Shown: positions 22,301 through 32,557 of the stretch, piece after piece
How positions within the stretch are numbered: the first letter of the stretch is position 1
Layout: each line of letters starts with the position of its first letter
DNA from: Saccoglossus kowalevskii
Taxonomy: Eukaryota; Hemichordata; Enteropneusta; Harrimaniidae
NCBI RefSeq assembly: GCF_000003605.2
Contig: NW_003113965.1
Coordinates: 100,539-133,095, forward strand
Length of the DNA: 32,557 nt
Reading direction: 5' to 3'
Notes under the pieces: generated by a model
The model's input: the letters and a program-made list of their open reading frames with translations, nothing else
Told to the model about the DNA's origin: nothing
Databases searched by the model: none
Program-made: the position numbers and the translations under genes

Positions 22301-23047
22301 TGGGTGGTGTGTTTATTTGTTTTCAGCTATTCAACAATAATTATATATTGCCACAGTAAAAACCAAGAAGACACACTGACACCCGTGTTTAGGTACAAGT
22401 AGAATTTTTAAGCTTCTGTGTTGATAGTGAATTGTACATAGACGAGCATTCCGTGAAAACACTTCGCTGCTATTTAACGATCCCAAGATAACGATCCACC
22501 AGTGATTGGGTAGTTGATACTTATGAAATTGAGTGACATAATGCATGTGCATTCAATGCCGACATACTTAGCGATGGAAGAATTGTTGTGGAACACTATC
22601 CAGCTGTGATGTTTATTAAATGGAATGAAACATTTTATTCGTGTATTAGTTACATTGTGGATTGATTATAACCGCACTCTGAGTTATTTGCGAGCATAAA
22701 TCTGAGGCCAGAGCAACAGTTGACATGTTGCTACGCATTATGAATTGTTGCCGGAAATTATTCTGGTCTGACGGAAGTCATGGTGGTTATTTTGGTTGAA
22801 AAAGCTTACCTTACGTAAACCATGGTGCAGTAATTTACAACATTGAAATCTTGGTATCGCTTATCTTCTCACGTATTATTGAAACTTAATTAATCTACAG
22901 TTTACAGTGTGAAAAAAAGAATTTTCTCAATTAAAAATGCCATTGAGTGAAATTACTGTTGTAGTATAAATACCTTTTTACTTATTACTGTAATTTCTAT
23001 CAGCAATTGTTACTTTAATGATTAGTTTCCTAATATATACCTAATTC
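16328..23047. other. Long non-coding stretch with scattered palindromes
   Basis: About 6.7 kb without a supportable gene. A plus-strand ATG frame at 16730-16918 (62 codons, A at -3) has one hydrophobic segment but is within chance expectation. CCCCCTAT (18839-18846) and ATAGGGGG (18914-18921) form an inverted pair. TCTACTGTACAGTAGA (21424-21439) is a perfect palindrome. TTAGTTTTTT is duplicated at 21741-21760. A minus-strand frame at 19651-19890 is hydrophobic but opens at GTG and is unlike any family I know. A good acceptor-like TTTATTTGTTTTCAG ends near 22326 with no usable exon after it. Confidence 0.5.
21424..21439. repeat. 16-base perfect palindrome
   Basis: TCTACTGTACAGTAGA reads the same on both strands. 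Its function is unknown. Palindromes of this length arise rarely by chance but are not exceptional when a window of this size is searched. Confidence 0.85.
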
Positions 23048-23081
23048 AATTAGTAATTACAGAGACAACTTATTACTAATT
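23048..23081. repeat. AT-rich inverted repeat
   Basis: AATTAGTAAT (23048-23057) and ATTACTAATT (23072-23081) are perfect ten-base inverted repeats around a 14-base loop. They lie just upstream of a 35-base duplication. No transposon ends could be tied to them. Confidence 0.75.
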
Positions 23082-23116
23082 AAAGTCTTCCTTCGCGATT
23101 GTCGATATTTTCCTTA

Positions 23117-23186
23117 AAGATGAATCCCATTGTTACCTTTATACAAGAATAAAGTTGACTCCCATTGTCACCTCTATACAAATGTT
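23117..23186. repeat. 35-bp tandem duplication, two diverged copies
   Basis: AAGATGAATCCCATTGTTAC and its continuation (23117-23151) are followed directly by AAGTTGACTCCCATTGTCAC and its continuation (23152-23186). The copies match at about 27 of 35 positions, so the duplication is old. No coding role is apparent. Confidence 0.75.
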
Positions 23187-23899
23187 GCATTCTCCTGAAC
23201 CAATACATCTTCTAGCTTATTTATTTGCAAACTGTCAAAAGCTTCTCTTTTCAAGAATTATATTTTCATGACAAATTACTTTTTAGGAATGACAGGTATG
23301 GTATGCAAATTATGCAAATGTCGGGTTCAAATCATAACTCACTACTAATAAATCCATTTTTGTTCACACTAATTCGCACGTGTATGTAACATGTAACATA
23401 ATCGTCGTTTGATTGTTGTACACTGTACAATAACATGTTTATCAAAATATTACCACAGCCGGAACGGCCATTTGAAAGAGAATAAGAAAAAAAATATAAC
23501 TCATTCGTTCAAGATCCAAGGTCCAATCTGTTTTCTCTTCTCCTTTGCTGTTTATATGTTTTAACACGGCTCTCATTGTGCGTGTTCATTTCACTTACCA
23601 GATGTCATATTTCCAAGTTGTGTGATCTTTTAAGCCACAGTTGAATGATTTAGTTCATGGTAGAGTTCGAGTCATATATATTGAACAGTTCCACGCTCTT
23701 GTTTCTTTTAATTTGAATTCATTCCCTAGTAATTCCACAACGTATTTGTGATATTTACTTTGCTTCATTTGCATGTATTTGTTCCGTACCCCATTTTGGT
23801 AACATAAATGATAACATTCTCCATAGTCTATTTTTTGAAGCTGTGTTTTTTTATGTCAACGTATATTTGCATATGTATATGTAATGCAAGGCTAGATGA
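23187..23899. other. Non-coding stretch, nothing assigned
   Basis: No gene is seen. GGGTTCAAATC near 23324 resembles a pol III B box, but it has no matching T-arm or A box. TTGTAC-ACT-GTACAA near 23416 is a short hairpin. Confidence 0.5.
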
Positions 23900-25280
23900 T
23901 ATGAAGATAATAGAAGAGAGTGTGATTAACAAACCAGAAGATGAGGAATATAATAGCCTATACTGAGCTGTACGCTAAAATACAATAGATCAACGGAAGA
24001 AGACAATAATCCCGGTGAGCTTGTAAGAGATGAAGATCAAGCTATGATTAGAGTTGTAATCATAGATAAAATTAAAGGTGTCTGGCCATCCTAATGATCT
24101 ACGTTATTTCTCATATCAAAAAAGCATGAGCAAACAAATGTGAAGTATAAGTTTAATGAGTCACGCAAGCAAGGTGCTGCTGAACATCTAACAAATTATA
24201 ATCAATCAAGTAATAGAGTGAAACGCAAGCTGGGTTTCACAATGGAACAGATTTCCAATCTCCGGCTAGTTTGTGAGAAATATAGAAATAATCAGAGCAT
24301 GTCATTTTTTTATTTCACCGATTTTAAAAAGCCATTTGACCGTTTGTATCATGCAAATTATCGAAAGCATTAAAAAGACGCAGTATTGCCAAGACGATGA
24401 CTATCCCGATCCAAAATCTTTATGGATTTGCCAGGATAAAATTTATGATGAAAAATGAATACAGCGACTAATTTAAAGCAAAAGTGGGCGACAGGACTGC
24501 ATTCTTTGTACTTCACTGATTACTTTTTACCACAAAAGAAAAATACCTGATGCTCTGGAATATTTCCAAGGTGGAGCACAATTCAGTTAGTATGATTAAC
24601 ATTTGTTGGTGCAACAAGGTGATTTGTTGAAACATCGCAATGAATTGGAATGGAAATTAGCAGTGAGACAAGCAAAACTATGGTCACAGGAAAGAAGGTT
24701 TGCAGTGGGGGAGAACAGAGATATTCATATTAGAAATAGGATTGAAACTCTAGAACATGTCCTGCATTTCCGATACCTATGACCAGTGATCAAGGGGTAA
24801 AGAACAGGTTAGGTGCATCAATGTTTGTACCGGCATGTCTGAAGCATATTTGGAAAGTAATAAAGATCATGGTGAGCAATAAGGTAAAACTGATGTCAGC
24901 AATTGTAACAGTTGTATCATTGTAAGCATGCGAAATCTGGACAATAAAAAAGTCCAAATAGATTAAACCTTTGAATTTAAATGTTATACATTATTGCTGG
25001 GCATATATTGAAGAAAAAAAACACAGAACAAAGGAATTTATTTGGGCTTCATTCGTTGAGGGCTGCAAGAGAGAAAAAAAACTGATTGGCTCATTGAACA
25101 AATTTTAGGCACATTTAAAGCATCACATTCAAGCTGAGAGAGTCAACATGCTTAATTCAGGTCAGCAGAAGATCAAAGGGAAAAAGATTGATATTATGGA
25201 GTACAGTGGTCTACAGAAGCAGCAACTGGTGGGAAGAAGGTGGCGAAGTTTGGTTAATCAAGATGATGATGGTGATTTGA
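23900..25280 (+). mobile_element. Heavily decayed LINE reverse-transcriptase remnant, plus strand
   Basis: Short blocks line up in the order expected for a LINE RT and C-terminal region. PGELVRDEDQAMIRVV ... KGVWPS lies at about 24011-24090, LFLISKKHEQ near 24100-24130, LGFTMEQISNLRLVCEKY at about 24230-24285, and FYFTDFKKPFDRLYH at about 24308-24352, with the first catalytic Asp retained. DALEYFQGG follows near 24550, DIHIRNRIETLEHVLHFRYL at about 24720-24779, ACEIWTIKK at about 24925-24952, and GRRWRSLV at about 25231-25255. The ADD catalytic block is not legible. Stops and frameshifts occur every few dozen codons. It belongs to a different family from the LINE at 10220-13580, resembling sequences deposited as invertebrate endonuclease-reverse transcriptases. 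No endonuclease domain is seen upstream, so it is probably 5'-truncated. Confidence 0.85.
24140..24373 (+). pseudogene. LINE RT fingers/palm remnant, longest surviving frame
   Basis: This 77-codon open frame is the longest piece of the plus-strand LINE. It includes the block TMEQISNLRLVCEKYRNNQ and then FTDFKKPFDRLYH, whose Asp corresponds to the first catalytic residue of reverse transcriptases. The usual E-x-Q-A-G-F-R-x-G-R-S-T run before TMEQ is reduced to RKLGFTMEQ. It is not expected to be expressed. Confidence 0.8.
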
Positions 25281-25992
25281 CTTGTTTTTGTAACATCAAA
25301 TCATAACCTCTCTGTTTTGTGTTTAGCGGTCTAACTATGATAAACCCTCCAACTCCATGAAGTACTCCGAGTATTTAGTATTCCCTCGCACTTATAATAC
25401 ACTCCACGAAACTTAAATTTGAAAATATCAAAAGGGGATTTGGATTATAACACAGTCTAAATCCTATTTTAAGCCTATAAACGTTCCTTTGTGTTTAGTG
25501 CTAAGCTTCTTCGTTAAGTATTTGATAACAGCAAATATTTCGATTGTGTTTATGCATGATCAGCTTTTCCAATACTGAGAATAAATCCATGTTATTTTCT
25601 GTGGACAAGAATTTTATTCATGAATTATGTGTAGAACATTTTTTTTTTAGATTAAGGTGTTTCTACTGATCACTCAACGCTGAGATTGAATGTACTTAAT
25701 TTACTGTGGTGTCGGAAGATGTATAATGATCCCTTTGTTTTAGATTATTTTAAAAGATTTAATTACCATATATTACCAACAAATACTCATGGTGAATTTT
25801 AGTGAAGACTGAACCATGAACAGTAGATGTTTCTTCAATATATTTTGTTGGTGGTACCGAATTCGATAATAAAATAAAATAAATAAATAGAACAGCAGCG
25901 ATGTATAAAATTATAAGTGGGCTGCTGGCACAGCCGCTTTAAAAACTGGTACTCCGCACTTTCTCCTAACCTAACTCCGCTCCCTCGACTAG
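25281..25992. other. Non-coding stretch; possible promoter-like and splice-acceptor-like sequence at its right end
   Basis: The sequence after the LINE is unassigned. An ATAAA-rich patch lies at about 25867-25890. A TATAAAA stands at 25904-25910. The end of the stretch, TCCTAACCTAAC followed by a pyrimidine-rich run to CGACTAG, has a good branch-point (CTAAC) and acceptor look. Another polyT-AG acceptor-like run ends near 25651. Confidence 0.35.
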
Positions 25993-26364
25993 AGATCTTT
26001 GGTGAAAAGTAATGCTTTGTTGTTGCGGTGTTCGCAAGACGAGGAACAAGTGTTTTTCAACAGCGCTTCATTCATTAACGACTCGCAATTAGACGCGATT
26101 ATCATTAGTAAAAATCCATCGTCAAAAATAATCACAACGTCATCGGCATCCATGTTCCCACTCACAAGTCACGCTGTAACTACCCCGGAACCATTCGCGA
26201 AAATGGTCGATGGCGATAACATCGAGGATAGTGATCTTGGGTACAATGTGATCCATGCCGTGGTCTTCTTGTATGGTATTTATATGATAATGCTAGACCA
26301 ATTGTCACAACCAAATCAAATAAAAATCATTCTAAATTTTGTTGCGATAAATATACAAAGTTGA
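25993..26364 (+). CDS. Candidate exon or partial host gene, unknown product
   Basis: A stop-free frame of about 124 codons runs from the AG at 25991-25992 to a TGA at 26362-26364. It has no early ATG (the first in-frame one is near 26152), so it would have to be spliced in. Codon third positions are richer in G/C than the flanks. The product has RCSQDEEQVFFNSASFINDS, a Ser/Thr-rich middle (KIITTSSASMFPLTS), an acidic stretch (MVDGDNIEDSDLGYN) and an 18-residue hydrophobic run (VIHAVVFLYGIYMIML) that could cross a membrane. I recognise no family. An alternative frame from the ATG at 26012 reads MLCCCGVRKTRNKCFSTALH, for about 26 codons. One ORF of this length is expected by chance in the window, so support comes from composition and the upstream acceptor only. 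Confidence 0.25.
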   Translation, partial: RSLVKSNALLLRCSQDEEQVFFNSASFINDSQLDAIIISKNPSSKIITTSSASMFPLTSHAVTTPEPFAKMVDGDNIEDSDLGYNVIHAVVFLYGIYMIMLDQLSQPNQIKIILNFVAINIQS

Positions 26365-27884
26365 TGAATAATAATCGTCGAGAATTGTAACATTCGGTTG
26401 ACGAAATGAATGAAACGATTGGACCTACATGATTGAACTAAGGAGTTTCACATAACCAATTGTTTTTTGCTTTTTCCAATTTTAAATATGTCATACATTA
26501 TCTTTGGTAACAACTCGGAAAGCTTAGTGCCAAATCATCAAAAAACGTAGCGGTTACAACTTGCAAACAGAGTCTGTTTTGGTCGATCGTCGTTTAAGTG
26601 GCGCACATTTTTTGTTCTATTATTTTGGCTCATTTAAAAAATACGAACGGTGTCTGTGGTTTGCTTCAGAATGATAACTGTTCAATGTTGATCGGTCGTA
26701 TTTCTACAAAGGGTCTGTTTCTTCCGACCGAATGTAGCCCGTTCATATGTTGACAAGCGGTGTCAAGTGAAGACATACAAATACTATTGTTATTTCACAC
26801 AGAGCAGAAAGGGAGCAGCAAACACACCTTTATTAGGAAAATGTGAAAACTCGATGGGTTATTTACGTTATTACATTTAATATTAGGTTTCATAAGTTGC
26901 TGATTCCAGAAAAGTACACTAAATTAACCAACAAACATGCGTCAGAGAAAAATGGCCATGAAATGGCCATGAATAATTGATCTATTGACATTTGGCTGTT
27001 TGTTCTATTGATTTAGCATTTGAGCTGACTGTCAAAACGCTCATGTTTAATTCAGGTTTAAAAAAAGTTGTGAGTAGAAATTTGTATTATGTACAACAAC
27101 CAATTCATTGATAGACACAAATGAAATCTTGTAACCGCAACACAATTATAATATGCAATATAATAAAGAAAGAGACTGAAAGAAATTTAATACGATTATA
27201 TAATAAGAACACCATTGATTTATAAAATAATGATATGCAACTTAGATATGGATTCAACGGCTCGAAAAGTTATGGTCGTATTAAAAAAAAGCAAAGCTGC
27301 GTTTTACAAATAAGGTAGCACATTAAGAAACAATAATAAATAAGATCTTAGTTTGGGCTTTTTTTTTTAAATTTGTGTATAAATATTTATTTTTATATTA
27401 TAAATTTTCTTTTACATTCTTTTATTTTATCATTCATTTGCTGAACCTTTTTACACGAGTTTTGGTAATCGCGAAAGCCCACACGAATCTGACCCAATGC
27501 CCATATATATCTCGTTCAAAACTTTATAAGCTACAGCCAATCACAGCTACCCTTTTATACACACTGTAGAAAATAATTAATAAACATTTACAATGTACAA
27601 GAAAAAAGATCGTGTTGCCTGACGTGGGTTTCATTTTGAATACAATCAATCCAGTGAAAATATGGCCCGGAAAAAAAAATGCCCGAAAAACGTGGTTAGA
27701 TACTCGGGTAAATTTTTCAATTGTCTTTGAAGGCTACAACTCATGTTCCGTCGTCTATTTTAGGACAAGATACATGGGCTACAGCTACTGGTCAGTTATT
27801 CACTACTGAGACAGACAATTTATTTTTCTGACCAGACATGTACTGTCTAGAGCGTCAAAATTCATAAATACTTCACGGACAATC

Positions 27885-27905
27885 TTACTGTACATTATAC
27901 AGTAA
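27885..27905. repeat. Perfect eight-pair hairpin
   Basis: TTACTGTA and TACAGTAA flank the loop CATTA. No gene lies beside it and no function can be assigned. Confidence 0.75.
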
Positions 27906-28844
27906 AATTCCATTTTTATTTTTGTCATTAAATTGAATATTTTCTTTTCATTTCAAACAAATGTGTAAAACCTCTCTGCTGCATCTTACCGTATTTTTAT
28001 GATTTATTTCAGTGTCTAAGAAAATGGGTCACTGATACGACTTGATAGTTGGATTCCAGTGGATGGCTGTGTCATACCATTCATCACTTTCCCATAATCT
28101 GCCATTATTTAGAAACACGCTGCGCCTTCGTCGGAACTGAAAATATTGACTGGAACTCTTTCTGACAGTTTGGTATTTGTAGTTTATTAATATAGCAGAC
28201 GATTAATCAGTATATTATGACGTGTTCAGTACTTCGTGTGATTGGCTGTGTGCGAGTCGAATATGTGAAGGTTACGCCTTAAAGATTTTATACTTCATTG
28301 TAATTGGTTCAGTTTTAATAAGTAATAAACAGAGTCTTAATCCATTGTCACAGAAAGCTCCACGTGTCTTGGATAGTCCCTTGCGGAGTTCTGCAAGAAG
28401 TAGTTGGCCGTTAGGGGTTCTCCACAAGTTGATTAATACTTAGAAGTTAACGCGTACCCTACCTGTGTGTGTGTGTCTTTTTCAAAGAAAGGTGGCGAAC
28501 TACCTGAACCTGGTACATCAGAATTGGTTTAATAACACGAGAATTAAGCCTTGACAGTATCATAGACAAATTTGGCCCGATTGTCAACAAAACATCAACT
28601 GTTTCCAGGGCAAGCGGTTCGATCGAACCGGTGAAAAAGGATTTGCCACGAAAAATAACGATCTAAGCTGGAACAATTCAAGCCACAATATAATCATAAA
28701 AATCGTAGATGATTTGTGATGCATTTAACAATGATACACTTACCGAAAAGTCATGCTTTTTCCCGATGTGCCATTTTATCTGAGTGTGTTTGCGAGCTGT
28801 TTCTGATCGTTGACGTCACCGGATACGCAATAGAAATGGGTCTA

Positions 28845-28867
28845 TGACTGGTTGACTAAACCAGTCA
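28845..28867. repeat. Perfect nine-pair hairpin
   Basis: TGACTGGTT and AACCAGTCA flank a five-base loop, GACTA. This is the strongest GC-containing short hairpin noticed in the window. It has no terminator-like tail and no gene beside it, so its role is unknown. Confidence 0.8.
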
Positions 28868-29939
28868 GAGGGGATCTCGTTGAAATATCGTTATATATTC
28901 GTTGGTTCAGATGTATGTAGCTATAGGTAATGTTAAAGTAATACAAAATAAGATGCATATAATTATAATAAAAATATATAGTAAAATAAAATAATATATA
29001 TATAATAAAATTAAATTCACGACGTACAATACATCTTATTTTAATCAGATTGATTAGGAAAATCAGCTAGGAACCCTAGCCAGTTCTTCTACGGACTCAT
29101 TATTATCATTTTTAGAAATATACCATTTGCATTGCGATTATTCAAATCGCTTAACTTCGAATATAAATATTCCACAGCAGAATAACTTTATCATATCAAT
29201 TGTGGTCACACAGATAGAATTCACAATTTTGCAATAAACATTCAGTGATGTTATTTGTATTAGTATTTTGTGTTTAGGTTTCTTGATCTCAGATATGTTG
29301 TGTATACAGTTACTATGGAGTGCGAAGCATAGTTTTAACAGGCTGTGTTTGTAGGCTCCGACTAGGAAAATCCATAGCAACACCGCTATTATCAGGTTTA
29401 GCAGTATTGTCGGCCTGCTAGAAATAAATAGGTAGATTAAACAACTGAGCCACAGTATTTAGGTTATAGGTTATACCCCCAAAATAGCAAGAGCTTGACG
29501 ATATTGTCCGGTATACAAAAATACCATCAAACATTTCATAATATTTACTAGAGAACTGTTGCGATTCTGCTATACGTAGATTACATGTACTCCAAGACAG
29601 AACATTACATATTTATATAACTAAATACGATTTTTCATTCTTCTTATTGTGTTATGATATATTAAAAAAAACAAAATTCAAAGCAATGTTAGTAATGGTT
29701 CAGGGCATACGCTGATATAGCACTTGTGTTTGTGTTAGAACAAATGAAATTTTGCAGTTTACACAAGTTATAACGTTTAACATAAGGCAACAGCGGTTGT
29801 GTTTCAACAAGACTTCCTACGCAGTCATGTACGCTATTGTCGTCGTCATTCACAAACATGCATTTATTAATGCTGGACCCGATAACCACAACACGGCATA
29901 CTGGATTTGGTGGGGGTTCTAATTGCCAGATTCATTGCA

Positions 29940-30272
29940 ATGAATCGAAAGAGCATTATATGTTTGCTGCTTGAAAATGACATAGAAACAAAAGTGGCGA
30001 TGGGGCAGGTTGATGTTTACTTCGAACTATTCATTAATGATATATTCGTAAGCCTGAACCACATGCATTCCAACCACACATTATCAAATAATGAACGATG
30101 TTTACGAGTTAAAATACATAATATATTGCAAATACACCAGAGTCAAACAGAACGTGATAATGGCGTAGTATCAGGGAACATGCTAATGCTGGATAAGAGT
30201 GACTTTTGTTCAGATGACATTGCAGTATGCCTATGTTATCAGTGCTTACATATGTCGTTTATACCAAATTAG
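29940..30272 (+). CDS. Unsupported ORF, 110 codons, possibly chance
   Basis: This ATG-started frame begins MNRKSIICLLLENDIETK and ends at a TAG. It is preceded by TTCTAATTGCCAG, which has a branch-point-like CTAAT and an acceptor-like CAG, so it could also be read as an exon. The product is mixed in character, with a Cys-containing tail (FCSDDIAVCLCYQC), and resembles no family I know. Its length is near the chance limit for this base composition. Confidence 0.12.
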   Translation: MNRKSIICLLLENDIETKVAMGQVDVYFELFINDIFVSLNHMHSNHTLSNNERCLRVKIHNILQIHQSQTERDNGVVSGNMLMLDKSDFCSDDIAVCLCYQCLHMSFIPN

Positions 30273-31798
30273 TAATGATCGTATCCAACAGACAAACAAT
30301 TTCAGAGCCGTGGTAAATGTATGTATAAAGCAATAAATTACGAGGTGATTTAATTTGTTCAACTATAATTTTGTGCAAATGATTAGGTGTAATTTATTAT
30401 TTTTTTTTCGTCTGCATCAAATATGTTATGTTAAAAATTACATAAATGTTAATGAATTAATGGAGTAAAAGTTATCTGTAAGAAAAATGTCTGACAAACG
30501 TATAACATAAATGCATATGGTATGGGCATACCCACATACAAAATCACAAAACATTCAATATGTAATAATAAATAAATATCTATGACGAAAGACCACCTTA
30601 TCCTCATTAATATCAACATCTTATCATACACCCAACCTCAATGCACAATTTGTTTTCGAATACATTTGCACACTTATGGGTAGAATCCGATTCCTCATGT
30701 AAAGTGTTTGCCAAATATATTTCATGAATATTCATTGAAAGACCTTCTGCTGTCAACCATAATTGGTTTAGTTAATATCGCGCGATTCTTGCTGTATATT
30801 TTGTATCATGTAATTAATTATCTTGACCTATGCAGTATTACGTACATTGCATACAGTGTTTCCAGCTAGTTGGCGTCATTATGGGAACTTACCATCGAGG
30901 ACAAAAAATGTACATCAAAATCATGAGCAGATAACAATCATCTCTTCCAATTTTGATTTTTAAAACGTTTCATTTTATTTCCTCGGAGATATTTTACTCG
31001 TCTTTTCTTCACCAGTCACAACCAGTTGTTACAATGACCTATGGTCAAACCCCTACTATAACTGAGTAGCCTGAGTAGCCTCAGCTCAATAGGGAAACAA
31101 GACACACGCGTAATGGTTGAACCATATTTCCATTTCCATATTTGCATTTAAGACAAAGTTGAACACAGAGAACATTACTTTTACACTGCTGTATATATGA
31201 AAAACTCTAACAAAATTGCTATTCAATAGCTTCGAATATGTTTTAATATCTATGATTACTCGGAGAAGGAATCTCAAATATCAAATTACGTTTTATGAAA
31301 CACACAACTTTGCATTGCAACAATCAACACAAATGGGGTAATTTATAACAATTAATCTCGCATATGCCCGTACCCCAGTGGAGTTGTTTGACCTAGTTTA
31401 AATTTATTCTGATCCATCTACTTTGATGAGAGGGAACAACTGCTTAACAATACGTCAATGGATCAGGCGGTTCGTTTCATCTTCTTAAGCACAATAATCT
31501 AGAGCTAAAAACGCTTTGTGTAAGACCGCTTGCAACATCTGCTTTTATCCAGGGCTCACAATTTTATTCATCGTACCAATGTGCACTCTAGTAGTTCCTA
31601 ACACCAAAAATAACTAACACCAATGTTAACTTAACTACTAACAAACTGAGTAATATAATCTTACATAGTAAACAGACAATTGCAGTATGACCAGGTTCAA
31701 TTATCCTTGCTGTTTTAACTTTGCGAGAAATCCTGCGATTTGTGAAAGATTCAATCATCATTCGATGTGCTTAGCGTACGTCATGAGTCATTATTGTC
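30273..31798. other. Non-coding stretch, nothing assigned
   Basis: AT-rich. CTGAGTAGC is duplicated in tandem at 31062-31079. No frame of note is present. Confidence 0.5.
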
Positions 31799-31984
31799 AT
31801 GGAGACCGGATACGTAACAGTCGAAGCAACGGTGTATGGTTATCATGTAGTCGTGTTCAAATATCCCGCACGAGATTTGTGTGACACGTTTATCGCGAAC
31901 TTAGATGACTTTACTCGAGTTACCATAACAATGGACTATAGTATTTCAGTGCATCAATGTTTTATAAACCGTCGCTTTGTATGA
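31799..31984 (+). CDS. Unsupported small ORF, 61 codons
   Basis: The ATG has a good context, with G at -3 and G at +4. The product starts METGYVTVEATVYGYHVVVF and ends CFINRRFV before a TGA. Codon choice is mixed and CpG is frequent. A second frame (31687-31884) overlaps it. Nothing ties it to a family. It is listed only because of the start context and the local rise in GC. Confidence 0.12.
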   Translation: METGYVTVEATVYGYHVVVFKYPARDLCDTFIANLDDFTRVTITMDYSISVHQCFINRRFV

Positions 31985-32557
31985 ACATTACCGAGGTAGG
32001 TTGCATAGACAGTTCAAACGCAGCTGGGATTCACGCAGCTAAAATGTATATCGCTTAATATTGATACGTACAGTTTTGTGCTGTGAATCGACTTCAAGCT
32101 ATAATGGCAAGCATCAGCACGACAAACACAGACTGTAAACATAATAATTGATTCATGTGGCTCGCTGTTTTAATTCAAGTTCACTGCTCCACATCAATCA
32201 CTAATCATGCAACTGTACTCAAAATACCCTTATCACCAAACTCAATTGTCGCATAAGCTAATTGCCTGCCAACGATGCCGACGATTGTTGTTTGGATTAC
32301 AGATGATATAGCCTTGATAGATACCAAGCAAAGACCTCCACACGGTGTAAAGCATTGTACGAGTCACGTCTATTCTACATTCGGCATTCTTTTGAATGTC
32401 CGATGTATGCCGAAGACGTGCGTCACACTCATTGTGATCACGTTCAACATTCAAACATGATATTTGTCTAATTTAAATTCACTTCCTTTATTGTTATAGT
32501 GTGAAAAACTACTTTCCCGCCATCCTATTTATTTCATATTATACATATATGTCTCAC
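31985..32557. other. Non-coding stretch, nothing assigned
   Basis: Overlapping open frames on both strands at about 32242-32460 are short and mutually antisense. I cannot support either. Nothing else is recognised up to the window end. Confidence 0.45.

Larger units (their letters stand above)
26365..29906. other. Long non-coding stretch, nothing assigned
   Basis: No gene is recognised over about 3.5 kb. AAATGGCCATG is duplicated in tandem at 26950-26971. TTACTGTA-CATTA-TACAGTAA (27885-27905) is a perfect hairpin. (TG)n occurs near 28464-28477. TGACTGGTT / AACCAGTCA (28845-28867) is a nine-pair hairpin. 28955-29015 is nearly pure A/T. GCTAGG-AAC-CCTAGC lies at 29066-29080. A good acceptor-like TTTATTTCAG ends near 28010, but all frames close quickly after it. 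Open frames at 27612-27809, 28222-28443 and 29689-29889 (minus) match nothing I know. Confidence 0.5.

Noticed and set aside
23318-23345. GGGTTCAAATC resembling a pol III B box
   Set aside because: Two mismatches to consensus, no T-arm pairing and no A box at the expected distance.
28010-28140. Acceptor-like TTTATTTCAG considered as the start of an exon
   Set aside because: All three frames meet a stop within about a dozen codons and no donor precedes them.

Overview
The window looks like about 32.6 kb of AT-rich, gene-poor nuclear DNA from an animal, most likely a marine invertebrate. That guess rests on three things: there is no bacterial-style gene packing, non-LTR retrotransposon (LINE) remains in several states of decay are present, and both LINEs with a readable C-terminus end in a Cys-x2-Cys ... 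EDE-x-H zinc-knuckle. From memory, LINEs of that type are frequent in molluscs, other lophotrochozoans, amphioxus and cnidarians. I cannot fix the phylum from sequence alone. No intact protein gene, tRNA gene, rRNA gene or CRISPR array is visible. At this base composition, one or so stop-free runs of about 120 codons are expected by chance in a window this size, so the unrecognised ORFs carry little weight individually.

Layout. 1-157 is a (TTCTA)n microsatellite cut by the window edge. 158-3119 is mostly unassignable, with one unclassified stretch at 2092-2379 that holds a repeated 12-mer. 3120-3770 (minus) is the 3' end of a LINE, found by reading frames that no long ORF captures. 4519-4750 is an old 83-bp tandem repeat, with a probable diverged extra copy at 5245-5333. 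9655-9735 resembles a decayed tRNA-derived SINE head. 10220-13580 (minus) is the main feature: a 5'-truncated LINE with recognisable endonuclease, reverse transcriptase and C-terminal zinc-knuckle regions, broken by at least seven frameshifts and two or more stops. 13581-23900 is long non-coding sequence with a few palindromes, a small duplication and one candidate splice-bounded exon (16242-16327). 23900-25280 (plus) is a third LINE of a different family, much more decayed. 25993-26364 is the best non-transposon coding candidate. The rest to 32557 is AT-rich sequence with short, unsupported ORFs.

The recognisable features do not work together as a system. The three LINEs are independent dead insertions, at least two of them 5'-truncated. 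If a host gene crosses the window, it does so mainly with introns; the two exon candidates are proposed tentatively. I found no convincing undescribed biological system. The most useful results are the hidden LINE tail, the 83-bp repeat and the two exon candidates.
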